A stretch of 41,015 bases of DNA from Gammaproteobacteria bacterium UBA7310 (GTDB lineage: Bacteria > Pseudomonadota > Gammaproteobacteria > Pseudomonadales > Ketobacteraceae), in the NCBI GenBank assembly GCA_002471665.1, contig DKQK01000033.1, positions 3,709 through 44,723 on the forward strand, read 5' to 3'. The notes beneath the pieces are model-generated. The model did not search any database. It had not been told where the DNA came from and worked only from the letters and a program-made list of their open reading frames with translations. The translations under genes and the position numbers were made by a program. Position 1 is the first letter of the stretch, and the number at the start of each line of letters is the position of its first letter. Below are positions 1 to 7,045 of this stretch, piece by piece.

Positions 1-42
1 CACCAGCCAACACACCAGCCCTCACACCAGCCCTCACACCAG
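1..42. repeat. 12-bp tandem repeat, about 3.5 copies, at the window edge
   Basis: The unit CACCAGCCCTCA repeats with a period of 12. The first copy has AA in place of CT and the last copy breaks after six bases. Because the period is a multiple of three, it would encode a four-residue repeat in any frame: HQPS, SPHT or PALT on the plus strand. Two of these frames close soon after the repeat (TGA at 50-52, TAA at 84-86), so it could be the C-terminal end of an upstream plus-strand gene. It could equally be non-coding, and the window edge prevents a decision. Confidence 0.6.
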
Positions 43-103
43 GCTGCGCTGAAACAATCCGCCTCCTGTTGCGTCCAATCAGGTAAGACAAGGAGGCGAT
101 GCT

Positions 104-934
104 ATGAATCGATTAAAATCCATTTTTATTTCTCTTTACTTCACGTTGCTGTTTCTGGGTGTTGTGCGGGCATTCTGGCTGCTGCCGGAGTCCGGCTACG
201 GGGTGTGGATGTTGGTTGCGCTGGTCCCTGGCCTGGCGTTTTTTATCTGGGTGTTTGCGTTCAGCATTGCCCGCACCGGTTACATGTCGGTGGTGATGTG
301 GGTGGGGCCGTTGCTGGCCTGCGCCGGTATGCTGATGAACGATGTGGTGGCCATTGAGGCCTGGTTGTGGGTGCTGGGGGTGGGCCTGGGTTTTGCCAGT
401 CTTTATATTCGCTGGTATTCCCGCTATGGCAAACGTTTCAATATGCTGTTGCAGAACGGCAACCGGTTACCGGAACTCAGCTTTGAAAACCCGCAGGGGG
501 AAACGGTTCGGCTCAGTGATTTCGATGGTCCCTTGCTGCTGTTGTTTTATCGGGGTAACTGGTGCCCCTTGTGTATGGCTCAAATCAAGGAAGTGGCGGA
601 GCAGTACAATGCGTTGGCCGCCAGAGGGCTGAAGCTGCTGATGATCAGCCCCCAATCCCATGCCAATACGGCAGAGCTCGCGCGGCGTTTTGAAGTGCCC
701 ATGGAATTTCTGGTGGATAAGGAGCTGAAGGCTGCCAAAACTCTGGGGATTGAAGCGTTGGTGGGGTTGCCCGCCGGGTTGGAGGTGCTGGGGTATGACA
801 GCGACACGGTGATGCCCACGGTGATCATCACCGATGCCGAGCGACGTATAATCTTTACCCACCAGACCGACAACTATCGGGTGCGCCCAGAGCCGGCCAC
901 GTTTCTGCGGGCTTTGGCGGACGCAGATATCTGA
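104..934 (+). CDS. Membrane-anchored peroxiredoxin-like (AhpC/TSA-type redoxin) protein
   Basis: 276 aa. The first 110 residues hold four hydrophobic segments (about 8-27, 33-55, 62-80 and 84-103). A thioredoxin-fold redoxin domain follows from about 120. The active-site stretch YRGNWCPLC puts cysteines at 154 and 157, as in the thioredoxin-like peroxiredoxin group with a WCPxC motif; these reduce peroxides or act as thiol-disulfide enzymes. The basic stretch after the fourth segment (YIRWYSRYGKRF) suggests by the positive-inside rule that the redoxin domain faces the cytoplasm; this is inferred. A strong SD (AAGGAGG, 90-96) fixes the start. The gene is convergent with the barrel gene and their stop codons abut. 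The exact reductant and substrate cannot be read from sequence. Confidence 0.85.
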   Translation: MNRLKSIFISLYFTLLFLGVVRAFWLLPESGYGVWMLVALVPGLAFFIWVFAFSIARTGYMSVVMWVGPLLACAGMLMNDVVAIEAWLWVLGVGLGFASLYIRWYSRYGKRFNMLLQNGNRLPELSFENPQGETVRLSDFDGPLLLLFYRGNWCPLCMAQIKEVAEQYNALAARGLKLLMISPQSHANTAELARRFEVPMEFLVDKELKAAKTLGIEALVGLPAGLEVLGYDSDTVMPTVIITDAERRIIFTHQTDNYRVRPEPATFLRALADADI

Positions 935-1618
935 TCAATAAAACTTGGAAATAAATTCCAGTCGCCACAGGTTGTGTTGCGGATTATCACCCGCCACGTC
1001 GATATCCACTTCCGTCCAGCGGTAACTGCCGCTCAGTGCATAATTCCGATTGATGTCCCAGCGCAGGCCAAGGCCCACCCCATAGCTGAGGCCGCTTTCG
1101 GATTTGGTGGGGCGGTAGCTGGTGCAGTAATAGCCGCCCCAGTAATCCCACCAGCAGTAGTTGTAGCCGGGGCCGTTACTGATGTTGGTGTCGATGGTGG
1201 TCCACCCCAGTTTGGCGGCCACGAAAGGTGTGAACGGTTGATCCAGCAAGTAATAAACCGCATCAGCATTCAGGCTGTAGTTATACATGCGGTTGCGGTA
1301 TTTGAAATCCTCGTTGGCGGGATCGTCAGCCCTGGCAAAGGCTTCGTAGTCCAGGCCGATCCAGTCAAAGCTGCCGCCGAAGGCCCAATGGGGGCTTTGG
1401 TTGTAGAGGTAGGAAAAACCAAAGCCTAGATCATCCTGCACATCCAGGTAGGATCCGTTGGGGCCGTTAAACGTTTCTGCTTCGGAATAATTGAGACGGA
1501 ATGAAAATTCGGAAGTGTAGGGGCGTCTGCCTTCAGCATGCACTGGCAGAGCAGTAAAAAACAGCGTACTGAACAGTAGTCCACAAAGCGAGAGGCACGG
1601 TACACGTGATGCGTTCAT
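935..1618 (-). CDS. Small outer-membrane beta-barrel protein
   Basis: 227 aa. It has a signal peptide of about 28 residues (hydrophobic core LCGLLFSTLFFTALPVHA, probable cleavage after VHA). A series of amphipathic beta strands rich in aromatic residues follows, and the chain ends in ...LEFISKFY, the C-terminal aromatic residue expected of barrels inserted by Bam. Size and strand pattern fit the eight-stranded OmpA/OmpX/OmpW-like superfamily, but no specific family or substrate is recognised. A loop near the middle is very aromatic (WWDYWGGYYC) and contains two cysteines nearby. The SD (AGGGA) lies 6 nt upstream of the ATG. Its stop codon directly abuts the stop of the convergent peroxiredoxin gene. 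Confidence 0.75.
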   Translation of the reverse strand: MNASRVPCLSLCGLLFSTLFFTALPVHAEGRRPYTSEFSFRLNYSEAETFNGPNGSYLDVQDDLGFGFSYLYNQSPHWAFGGSFDWIGLDYEAFARADDPANEDFKYRNRMYNYSLNADAVYYLLDQPFTPFVAAKLGWTTIDTNISNGPGYNYCWWDYWGGYYCTSYRPTKSESGLSYGVGLGLRWDINRNYALSGSYRWTEVDIDVAGDNPQHNLWRLEFISKFY

Positions 1619-1682
1619 GGTGATCCCTGTCTGGTTGGCGAAATGGCTGACGGCGTGGTAACAGGGATGTTAACAGAAATGG

Positions 1683-1707
1683 GCGCGGGAGCGTTACGCT
1701 CCCGCGC
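1683..1707 (-). terminator. Perfect hairpin downstream of dps
   Basis: The arms GCGCGGGAGCG and CGCTCCCGCGC are perfectly complementary over 11 bp around a TTA loop, 10 nt past the dps stop codon on the minus strand. The tract that follows on the minus strand is only moderately T-rich (CATTTCTGTT), so this is a probable intrinsic terminator with a weak U tail. It would also separate dps from the barrel gene downstream. Confidence 0.7.
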
Positions 1708-1716
1708 AGAGGTGCT

Positions 1717-2187
1717 TTATTGATTCAGGGCGCGCAGCATCCATGCGGTTTTTTCGTGGATGCGCATGCGGTCGGAAACCAGCGCGGCGGTGGATTCGTC
1801 CTCTGCTGCCTGGGCCAGCTTCAATGCCTCACGACAGGTTCGCACCACCTGCTCATGGCCCTGATTTAGAATGTCCACCATGTCGGGCCCGCTGGGGATG
1901 TCGTCCACTTCTTTGATGGAGGATAATCGGGCCAGCTCTTTGTAAGTGCCCGGCGCAATGACACCCAGGGTGCGGATGCGTTCTGCGATGTCGTCCACCG
2001 CAACAGCCAACTCTGTGTAATGCTCTTCAAACATCAGGTGCAGTTCGCGGAACTGCGGTCCGGTGACGTTCCAGTGAAAATTGTGAGTTTGCAGATAGAG
2101 CGTGTAGCTGTCGGCCAGCAGCCGTTTCAGGCCGTCGGCGATGTTGATGCGGTCGCTTTCTTTGATTCCTATATTGATTGTACTCAT
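1717..2187 (-). CDS. dps: Dps family DNA-binding ferritin-like protein
   Basis: 156 aa, the usual Dps length. Dps forms a dodecameric shell that oxidises Fe(II) with H2O2, stores iron and protects DNA during starvation and oxidative stress. The inter-subunit ferroxidase signature is complete: H38, H50, D65 and E69, with the same spacing as H51/H63/D78/E82 of E. coli Dps, within the motif HWNVTGPQFRELH...DDIAER. The N-terminus is short and has few lysines, so strong DNA binding through an N-terminal tail is not assured. A strong SD (AGGAGG) lies 8 nt upstream of the ATG. The gene appears monocistronic, with a hairpin immediately downstream. No clear OxyR site could be matched upstream. Confidence 0.95.
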   Translation of the reverse strand: MSTINIGIKESDRINIADGLKRLLADSYTLYLQTHNFHWNVTGPQFRELHLMFEEHYTELAVAVDDIAERIRTLGVIAPGTYKELARLSSIKEVDDIPSGPDMVDILNQGHEQVVRTCREALKLAQAAEDESTAALVSDRMRIHEKTAWMLRALNQ

Positions 2188-2225
2188 AGCGGGTTCCTCC
2201 TAAGGGCAACTCGTTTGATTAGTGT

Positions 2226-2255
2226 AACCAATCGAAAATTTAATTCTAATTGGTT
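2226..2255. promoter_or_regulatory. Inverted repeat in the dps upstream region
   Basis: AACCAAT (2226-2232) and ATTGGTT (2249-2255) form a 7-bp inverted repeat with a 16-nt AT-rich spacer, 39-68 nt upstream of the dps start. It lies in the stretch between dps and the divergent GXWXG gene and may be an operator. There is no close match to a named regulator site, and the OxyR spacing does not fit. Confidence 0.3.
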
Positions 2256-2415
2256 ATAGCAATTGTCGACATTGACTATATTAATGAGGTGTTGACTAGT
2301 AGGTCATGATCGAAGTCATATTTGGTCACTGTGCAGGGGAAGGCAGGCTGTTAAGATACCGCCAGTCACTTATGTCGGATGTAGGCCCGGTTGTATTCCG
2401 GGAATGGGAAGAAAT

Positions 2416-2964
2416 ATGAATTGTGCGGCTAAATTTGACGAATTGCTGGCAACGGGGCCCATCAGCACCGAGCAGGCGCTGGCGTTTTTTGATGAGCTGG
2501 AACCGGTCAACATTGCTTTTATGCTCGGGAGCTGGCGCGGAAAGGGGTTTCCCACACACCATCGAATGGATGGCCTGATGGAGAACTTCAACTGGTACGG
2601 CAAGCTCTTTGAAAGTTCAGAAGAGGTTCATCCCCTGGTGTTTAAACGCCGTAACGGGGAGCTGGTGCGGTTGAATCCGATCTGGTTTCCCATGCAATAC
2701 GCCGGCCGCAGCCGCCTGTCCATGAGCGCTTTGGGGCGGCTGATGTTTGATCTGGGGACCCGTTTCTTCAAGACCGGTAAATCCCGCGCGCGGTTGCGGA
2801 TGACGGAGTACCGGGGCAAGGTCAGCGCCACCATGGTGTACGATCAGAAAGCCATTAATGATGTGTTTCGCAAGGTGGATGAGAATCGCGTGCTGGGGGT
2901 CATGGATTTGAAAGCGGAAGGGTATCGGCCCTTCTTTTTTGTGCTGGAGCGGGCCACCACCTGA
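2416..2964 (+). CDS. GXWXG / DUF4334 domain protein
   Basis: 182 aa from the chosen start. The N-terminal third carries the GXWXG motif (MLGSWRGKGF). The C-terminal half matches the DUF4334 pattern (RLRMTEYRGKVSATMVYD...VLGVMDLK). The two domains usually occur together in small soluble proteins of unknown function, often near lipid or CoA metabolism genes. An ATG twelve bases upstream (2404) is in frame, but GGGAAG at 2406-2411 sits just ahead of the ATG at 2416, so the inner start is preferred. No signal peptide is present, so a cytoplasmic protein is expected. It lies between dps (divergent) and the COG3687 gene (convergent, 24 nt away). Function is unknown. Confidence 0.8.
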   Translation: MNCAAKFDELLATGPISTEQALAFFDELEPVNIAFMLGSWRGKGFPTHHRMDGLMENFNWYGKLFESSEEVHPLVFKRRNGELVRLNPIWFPMQYAGRSRLSMSALGRLMFDLGTRFFKTGKSRARLRMTEYRGKVSATMVYDQKAINDVFRKVDENRVLGVMDLKAEGYRPFFFVLERATT

Positions 2965-2988
2965 TCGCAGGCGCTGGCCGATTCCGGG

Positions 2989-3873
2989 TCAGGCCGCGGC
3001 GGTTTGTGCATCGGCCATGGCCTGGTCCAGAGACGCACGCCATTGCTCGATCAGGTGGCTGTCATCGTCATCCCAAGGGTGAAAGCCGGGCTTGAAGTAA
3101 CGGAACCAGGCTGGTATGACACTGGCAAACAGGCCACCGGGTTTGGCCAGCTGCCAGATACCGTTGGCCAGGGTCAGGGGTTTGTTGTGCAGGCCGTCCT
3201 TACGCAGAAAGGCGGCGGTGTAGGCGAAGGTGTACACCAGCAGGAACCAGGTGGCCGGTGCCATGACTTTCACCCGCATCAAATAGTCACCATCGGTCAC
3301 CTGTTGCAGCAGATCAAAGGCTACCGCTTTGTGTTCGGTTTCCTCGATGGCATGCCATAGCCACAATTGGCGCACGGAAGGGTCGATTTTGTCGATTACA
3401 TTGTGCTTGGAAAGCAGCCATTGGGCCATGATGGCGGTGATGTGCTCCAGGGCGGCGGTGGTGGCCAGTTGTTCCACATCACTTAAATGCTTGTGGCCAC
3501 CGGCAATGAATCGTTGTGCCAGTGCCTGACCCCCTTCCGCTTCTTGCTGATAGCCCATGGCCGCCAGCATCTTGTTGAAAGTGTCGTGTTCCAGTGAGTG
3601 CATGGCCTCCTGTCCGATGAAGCCGGAAATTTCTTTTTGCTGGGCTTTGCTTTGGGCCAGGTGGCGAAAGGTGCGCACGGAATCCACAAAAAAACGTTCT
3701 CCGTCGGGGAATGTCAGCGACAGGGCGTTCAGCAGGTGGGTCTGCACCGGTTCGTTATCAAACCAGTGTTTGCTGAGCCCCTTGAAATCGAAGTTCATGC
3801 GTTGGGGAATGATCGAAACATTCCCGGGGGTGGGTTTGATGGAGGATTTCAGGGATCGGATGCGCTGCCACAT
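2989..3873 (-). CDS. COG3687 'metal-dependent hydrolase' family, ferritin-like
   Basis: 294 aa. It matches the bacterial family labelled predicted metal-dependent hydrolase (PF10118). That name is conventional: the sequence is mainly helical and has paired E-x2-H motifs typical of ferritin-like di-iron centres (IGQEAMHSLEHD and HAIEETEHKAVAF). Members are common in lipid-degrading proteobacteria; the reaction is not established. A longer frame begins at a TTG (3927), but the ATG at 3873 has the SD AGAGG seven bases upstream and is chosen. The gene diverges from the AraC regulator, which makes that regulator a plausible controller (inference). Confidence 0.8.
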   Translation of the reverse strand: MWQRIRSLKSSIKPTPGNVSIIPQRMNFDFKGLSKHWFDNEPVQTHLLNALSLTFPDGERFFVDSVRTFRHLAQSKAQQKEISGFIGQEAMHSLEHDTFNKMLAAMGYQQEAEGGQALAQRFIAGGHKHLSDVEQLATTAALEHITAIMAQWLLSKHNVIDKIDPSVRQLWLWHAIEETEHKAVAFDLLQQVTDGDYLMRVKVMAPATWFLLVYTFAYTAAFLRKDGLHNKPLTLANGIWQLAKPGGLFASVIPAWFRYFKPGFHPWDDDDSHLIEQWRASLDQAMADAQTAAA

Positions 3874-3954
3874 GGTACTGCCTCTGATGGATGTTGGCCC
3901 AAATTCAAAAATGGGTGACACAAGCAAATAAAATTACTATGGTCTAATACTCGT

Positions 3955-3972
3955 ACAGAAATTCAATTCTGT
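3955..3972. promoter_or_regulatory. Inverted repeat between divergent genes
   Basis: ACAGAA (3955-3960) and TTCTGT (3967-3972) flank a 6-nt spacer in the short stretch between the COG3687 gene and the AraC gene. A site here could act on both promoters. AraC proteins more often bind direct repeats, so the regulator is not certain. Confidence 0.3.
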
Positions 3973-3996
3973 CTTTTGTGGGAGGGCCAAATAACT

Positions 3997-5043
3997 TTGA
4001 CTTTAGGCCACGATAAAACCGGGGGCCTGTTTCAGGGTATTCCGGGAATCTATTTGCTGCTGCTGTGCGATGTGATCAAGCAATTCGGGTTGAACGAGCA
4101 AGACATCCTGTTTGATATGGGGGTGTCGCGCAGCGACCTGCTCCAGCCCGACAGCCGCATCACCATGAAAATGGGCCATCTGGCCTCCCAGCGTGCCACC
4201 GCGCTGGCGGGGGATCTGGGCTTGGGCATGGCTTACGCGCAGGCACTCAAGGTAACCCTGCATGGCTCCGTGGGCCTGGTGGCCATGACCAGCCCCACCA
4301 TCGGTGCCGCCCTGGAGGCCATGTCGCGCTTTATCGCCTTGCGGGCACCCTTCTTCAAAGCGGCGTTTGAAACCGATGCTCAGGAGATGATGGTGTCGTT
4401 GAATCCCACCCTGGAGATGGAGGCCCCCATCCGCACGTTTATGACCGAAGCCATTCTGATCGGGGTTACCATCATGTCGGAGCAGTTGCTGGGGCGCTCG
4501 CTGCAACAGACCCGGGTCGAAATGACCGGGTCGGAACCACCCTACTATTCCCGTTTCCGGGATCGCCTGCCGGTGCCCGTGCTGTATGAGTGTGCCCGCT
4601 GCTGTGTACGGGCACCCATTGCATTGTTTCATGCGGTGCCGCAACTGGCGGACCCCGCCGCCGCAGAGTTGGCCCGCCAACAGTGCGAGCTGGAATACCA
4701 GCAGTTGTTCCCGCAACAGGAATCCTTTGCCGATAAAATCAGGCGCCACCTGCAGAACTCACCCAAGGGCAAAGCGCTCCCCACCCAGGAAGAGGTCGCA
4801 CGACGGTTTCATCTGTCCTCCCGCACCCTGAAGCGGCGTTTGCAGGAGGATGCAACCAGCTTTCGCGAACTGCTGGAGCAGGAGCAGACCCTGAGGGCCA
4901 AGCAACTACTGCAGGACACAGATCTGGATGTTTCCGGGATTGCCTATCAACTGGGCTACCGCGACGTAGGAACATTTTCCACGGCGTTCAAACGCTGGAC
5001 CGGGATCACCCCGCGAGCGTTTCGGCAGTCTTGCCAAGGCTGA
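3997..5043 (+). CDS. AraC family transcriptional regulator (arabinose-binding-type N-terminal domain)
   Basis: 348 aa. Residues of about 20-200 form the ligand-sensing domain of the ArabBD type (PF12625), seen in regulators of lipid, steroid and amino-acid catabolism. The C-terminal 100 residues form the AraC/XylS double helix-turn-helix (LPTQEEVARRFHLSSRTLKRRL and ISGIAYQLGYRDVGTFSTAFKRWTG-like). The start is uncertain: no ATG is available. The TTG at 3997 lies 10-11 nt after GGGAGGG (3980-3986), while the TTG at 3976 has no SD. It diverges from the COG3687 gene and is followed after 38 nt by the CaiB-family gene, probably on the same transcript. A role in controlling these neighbours is inferred. 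Confidence 0.88.
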   Translation: MTLGHDKTGGLFQGIPGIYLLLLCDVIKQFGLNEQDILFDMGVSRSDLLQPDSRITMKMGHLASQRATALAGDLGLGMAYAQALKVTLHGSVGLVAMTSPTIGAALEAMSRFIALRAPFFKAAFETDAQEMMVSLNPTLEMEAPIRTFMTEAILIGVTIMSEQLLGRSLQQTRVEMTGSEPPYYSRFRDRLPVPVLYECARCCVRAPIALFHAVPQLADPAAAELARQQCELEYQQLFPQQESFADKIRRHLQNSPKGKALPTQEEVARRFHLSSRTLKRRLQEDATSFRELLEQEQTLRAKQLLQDTDLDVSGIAYQLGYRDVGTFSTAFKRWTGITPRAFRQSCQG

Positions 5044-5081
5044 TGAACCACATGAACATGAATAACGACAGAGGGTAAATT

Positions 5082-6221
5082 ATGGGACCACTGCAGGGAT
5101 TTAAAATCATCGAACTGGCCGGCATCGGACCGGGTCCGTTCTGCGGCATGATGTTGGCGGATATGGGGGCGGAAGTGATTCGGGTGGATCGCCCCGGCGG
5201 TAATCCATCGGCGGCCGGGGGGCATGACATTTTGTTTCGCAGCCGCAAAAGCATTGCCGTGAATTTGAAAAGCCCCGCCGGAGTGGAAACCATCCTTAAG
5301 TTATGTGAGCAGGCCGATGCCGTGTTTGAGGGATATCGCCCCGGTGTGGCGGAACGTTTGGGCGTGGGGCCGGAATCCTGTATGGCCCGCAACGAAAAAC
5401 TGGTGTACGGCCGTATGACCGGTTGGGGTCAGGATGGGCCGTTGGCCACAAGTGCCGGCCATGACATTAATTACATTTCGATTTCCGGAGCCCTGCATGC
5501 GGTGGGGCGCGCCGGCGAAAAACCAGTACCGCCGCTGAACCTGTTCGGTGATTTTGGTGGCGGCGGCATGATGCTGGCCTTTGGTCTGGTTTGTGCGCTG
5601 TTGGAAACACAAAAATCCGGTAAAGGCCAGGTGATTGACTGTTCCATGCACGAAGGTTCTGCGGCACTGATGGCCATGTTTTATGGCTTGCAAGCCAACG
5701 GCCTGTTCAGTGATAACCGTGGCACACATATGCTGGATAGCGGCGCGCATTTTTATGATGTGTACGAAACCAAAGATGGCAAGTTCATCTCCATCGGCTC
5801 CATTGAGCCCCAGTTTTATGACCTGCTGAAACAGAAAGCCCAATTACCGGCGGATGATTTCGATGTGCAGATGAACCCCGCCCTTTGGCCGCAGCAGAAA
5901 CAGAAACTGGAAGCGGTGTTCAAAGCCAAAACCCGGGATGAATGGTGTGAGATCATGGAAGGCAGTGATGTGTGCTTTGCCCCGGTGCTGGGGTTGGGGG
6001 AGGCACCGGATCACCCGCACAATGTGGCCCGTGGCAGTTTTGTTGAGGTTGGCGGTGTGAAACAGCATGCCCCCACACCACGGTTTTCCCGTACGCCCAG
6101 TGCCACACCGCAAGCCATGCAAACACCCGGTACCCACACACGGGAGACCCTGTTGAGATTTGGGTTTAATGATGCGGAAGTGGACGCGCTCATTGAGCAG
6201 GGAGCGGTGGCCCAGCTTTAG
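5082..6221 (+). CDS. CaiB/BaiF family enzyme, alpha-methylacyl-CoA racemase type
   Basis: 379 aa, full length. CaiB-family proteins are interlocked dimers that act on CoA thioesters. This one resembles the alpha-methylacyl-CoA racemase branch, which inverts the 2-methyl centre of branched fatty acyl-CoAs so beta-oxidation can proceed. The catalytic residues of the mycobacterial racemase MCR (H126, D156, E241) align to H127 (SAGHDINY), D157 (NLFGDFGGG) and E242 (GSIEPQFY). The N-terminal CoA-binding stretch GMMLADMGAEVIRVDRPGG is typical. The SD GAGGG precedes the ATG. It follows the AraC gene after 38 nt and is convergent with the SnoaL-like gene. CoA-transferase activity is possible but less likely given the conserved H/D/E set. 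Confidence 0.9.
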   Translation: MGPLQGFKIIELAGIGPGPFCGMMLADMGAEVIRVDRPGGNPSAAGGHDILFRSRKSIAVNLKSPAGVETILKLCEQADAVFEGYRPGVAERLGVGPESCMARNEKLVYGRMTGWGQDGPLATSAGHDINYISISGALHAVGRAGEKPVPPLNLFGDFGGGGMMLAFGLVCALLETQKSGKGQVIDCSMHEGSAALMAMFYGLQANGLFSDNRGTHMLDSGAHFYDVYETKDGKFISIGSIEPQFYDLLKQKAQLPADDFDVQMNPALWPQQKQKLEAVFKAKTRDEWCEIMEGSDVCFAPVLGLGEAPDHPHNVARGSFVEVGGVKQHAPTPRFSRTPSATPQAMQTPGTHTRETLLRFGFNDAEVDALIEQGAVAQL

Positions 6222-6232
6222 CATTGATCCCG

Positions 6233-6778
6233 TTAGCGTTGACCCCGCTTGAACAGGGAATAAAAATCGTAAGAGGGATCGTCTGCACCGGCAGCCCCCA
6301 GCCGTGATCCCTCTATTATCGGGTTCTGCAAGTCAACGATGGAGGGGTTATGTACATTAACCCAGTCCGCCACCACCGCGCGGTGGGAAAACTTCCACAC
6401 CCCATCACGCTTTTCATACTTGTCGAAGTAGCGCCCGCCAATCAGCAGATCAAAGGGTTCAGCCTCGGTTTTCACCTTATGAAAGGCCAGCACATACACC
6501 TCACCTTCTGCGTAATTCCCCTCCACCTTGATGTTCACGGTGGTGATGTTGTGATGCAGAATCTCCATCGGGGCCTGAATTTCCGGCAGCTTGTCGATGA
6601 AATCCATGGCCGGCCCCTGGAAAAAGCCACCGTGATCGTCAATGGCATCCGCGTGGTACAGGCTGCGCATTTTTTCCTGGTCACGGCGATCGGCGGCATT
6701 GCAATAGGCGTGTATCAGTTCTTCTATCGCCCGTTTGTCCAGTAACCCATTCAGTTGTAGTTCCAGTTCCGGTGACAT
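6233..6778 (-). CDS. SnoaL-like / NTF2-fold protein (SnoaL_4 type)
   Basis: 181 aa. A cone-shaped alpha+beta domain of the NTF2/SnoaL superfamily (PF13577) covers nearly the whole chain: helix IEELIHAYCNAADRRD, then YHADAIDDHGGFFQGP, HHNITTVNIKVEGNYAEGEVYV and the closing strand WKFSHRAVVADWV. In the LinA and scytalone dehydratase members an Asp-His dyad is catalytic; D30 and H75/H76 occupy comparable places, but equivalence is inferred. Such proteins include dehydratases, isomerases and non-catalytic binding domains. It has no signal peptide. It converges on the CaiB-family gene (11 nt apart) and diverges from the beta-propeller gene across a palindrome-rich intergenic stretch. Confidence 0.8.
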   Translation of the reverse strand: MSPELELQLNGLLDKRAIEELIHAYCNAADRRDQEKMRSLYHADAIDDHGGFFQGPAMDFIDKLPEIQAPMEILHHNITTVNIKVEGNYAEGEVYVLAFHKVKTEAEPFDLLIGGRYFDKYEKRDGVWKFSHRAVVADWVNVHNPSIVDLQNPIIEGSRLGAAGADDPSYDFYSLFKRGQR

Positions 6779-6797
6779 GGCCCGTATCGCCCTGCTG

Positions 6798-6834
6798 TAG
6801 TGGTTTCACCACTATAGTGACCGATCCCGGATCG
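6798..6834. promoter_or_regulatory. Three overlapping or adjacent palindromes in a divergent promoter region
   Basis: Within 37 bp lie TAGTGGT-ttc-ACCACTA (6798-6814), the perfect palindrome CACTATAGTG (6810-6819) and CGATCC-c-GGATCG (6822-6834). They sit 20-56 nt upstream of the SnoaL-like start and about 210 nt upstream of the propeller gene. Such density suggests operators for one or more dimeric regulators; which regulator is unknown. Confidence 0.45.
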
Positions 6835-7045
6835 TGCGTAGTCGATCTGTGTGTTGCAATCCGGCAATGAGTGTGTTCGCGCCGAGGGCAGCAGAACAGG
6901 TGGGTTAAAGAGGCCAAATTGGCGAGCTTTGCTTGCCACTGTAAGAATTGGGCCAGCGGTTTATCGGGTTGGCCGTTTTCAGCAAGATTTTACCGCGACC
7001 CACCGCTTCAATGAGGTATACAACAACAATAAAAAGGGCGATAGC

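Noticed and set aside
2256..2279. Possible OxyR site upstream of dps (ATAG...CTAT)
   Set aside because: The spacing of the ATAG and CTAT elements (16 nt) does not fit the OxyR half-site spacing of 7 nt.
2188..2415. A -35-like TTGACT at 2292-2297 for the GXWXG gene
   Set aside because: The nearest -10-like hexamer (CATATT) lies at a poor spacing of about 19 nt and matches only 4 of 6 positions, so it was not listed as a promoter.
3004..3360. Open frames opposite the COG3687 gene
   Set aside because: They are antisense shadows of a gene with a clear family match and a good SD.
6851..7045. Longer N-terminal extension of the propeller-cytochrome gene
   Set aside because: The extension starts at TTG, has no SD and would bury the signal peptide; the ATG at 7046 is followed directly by an export signal.
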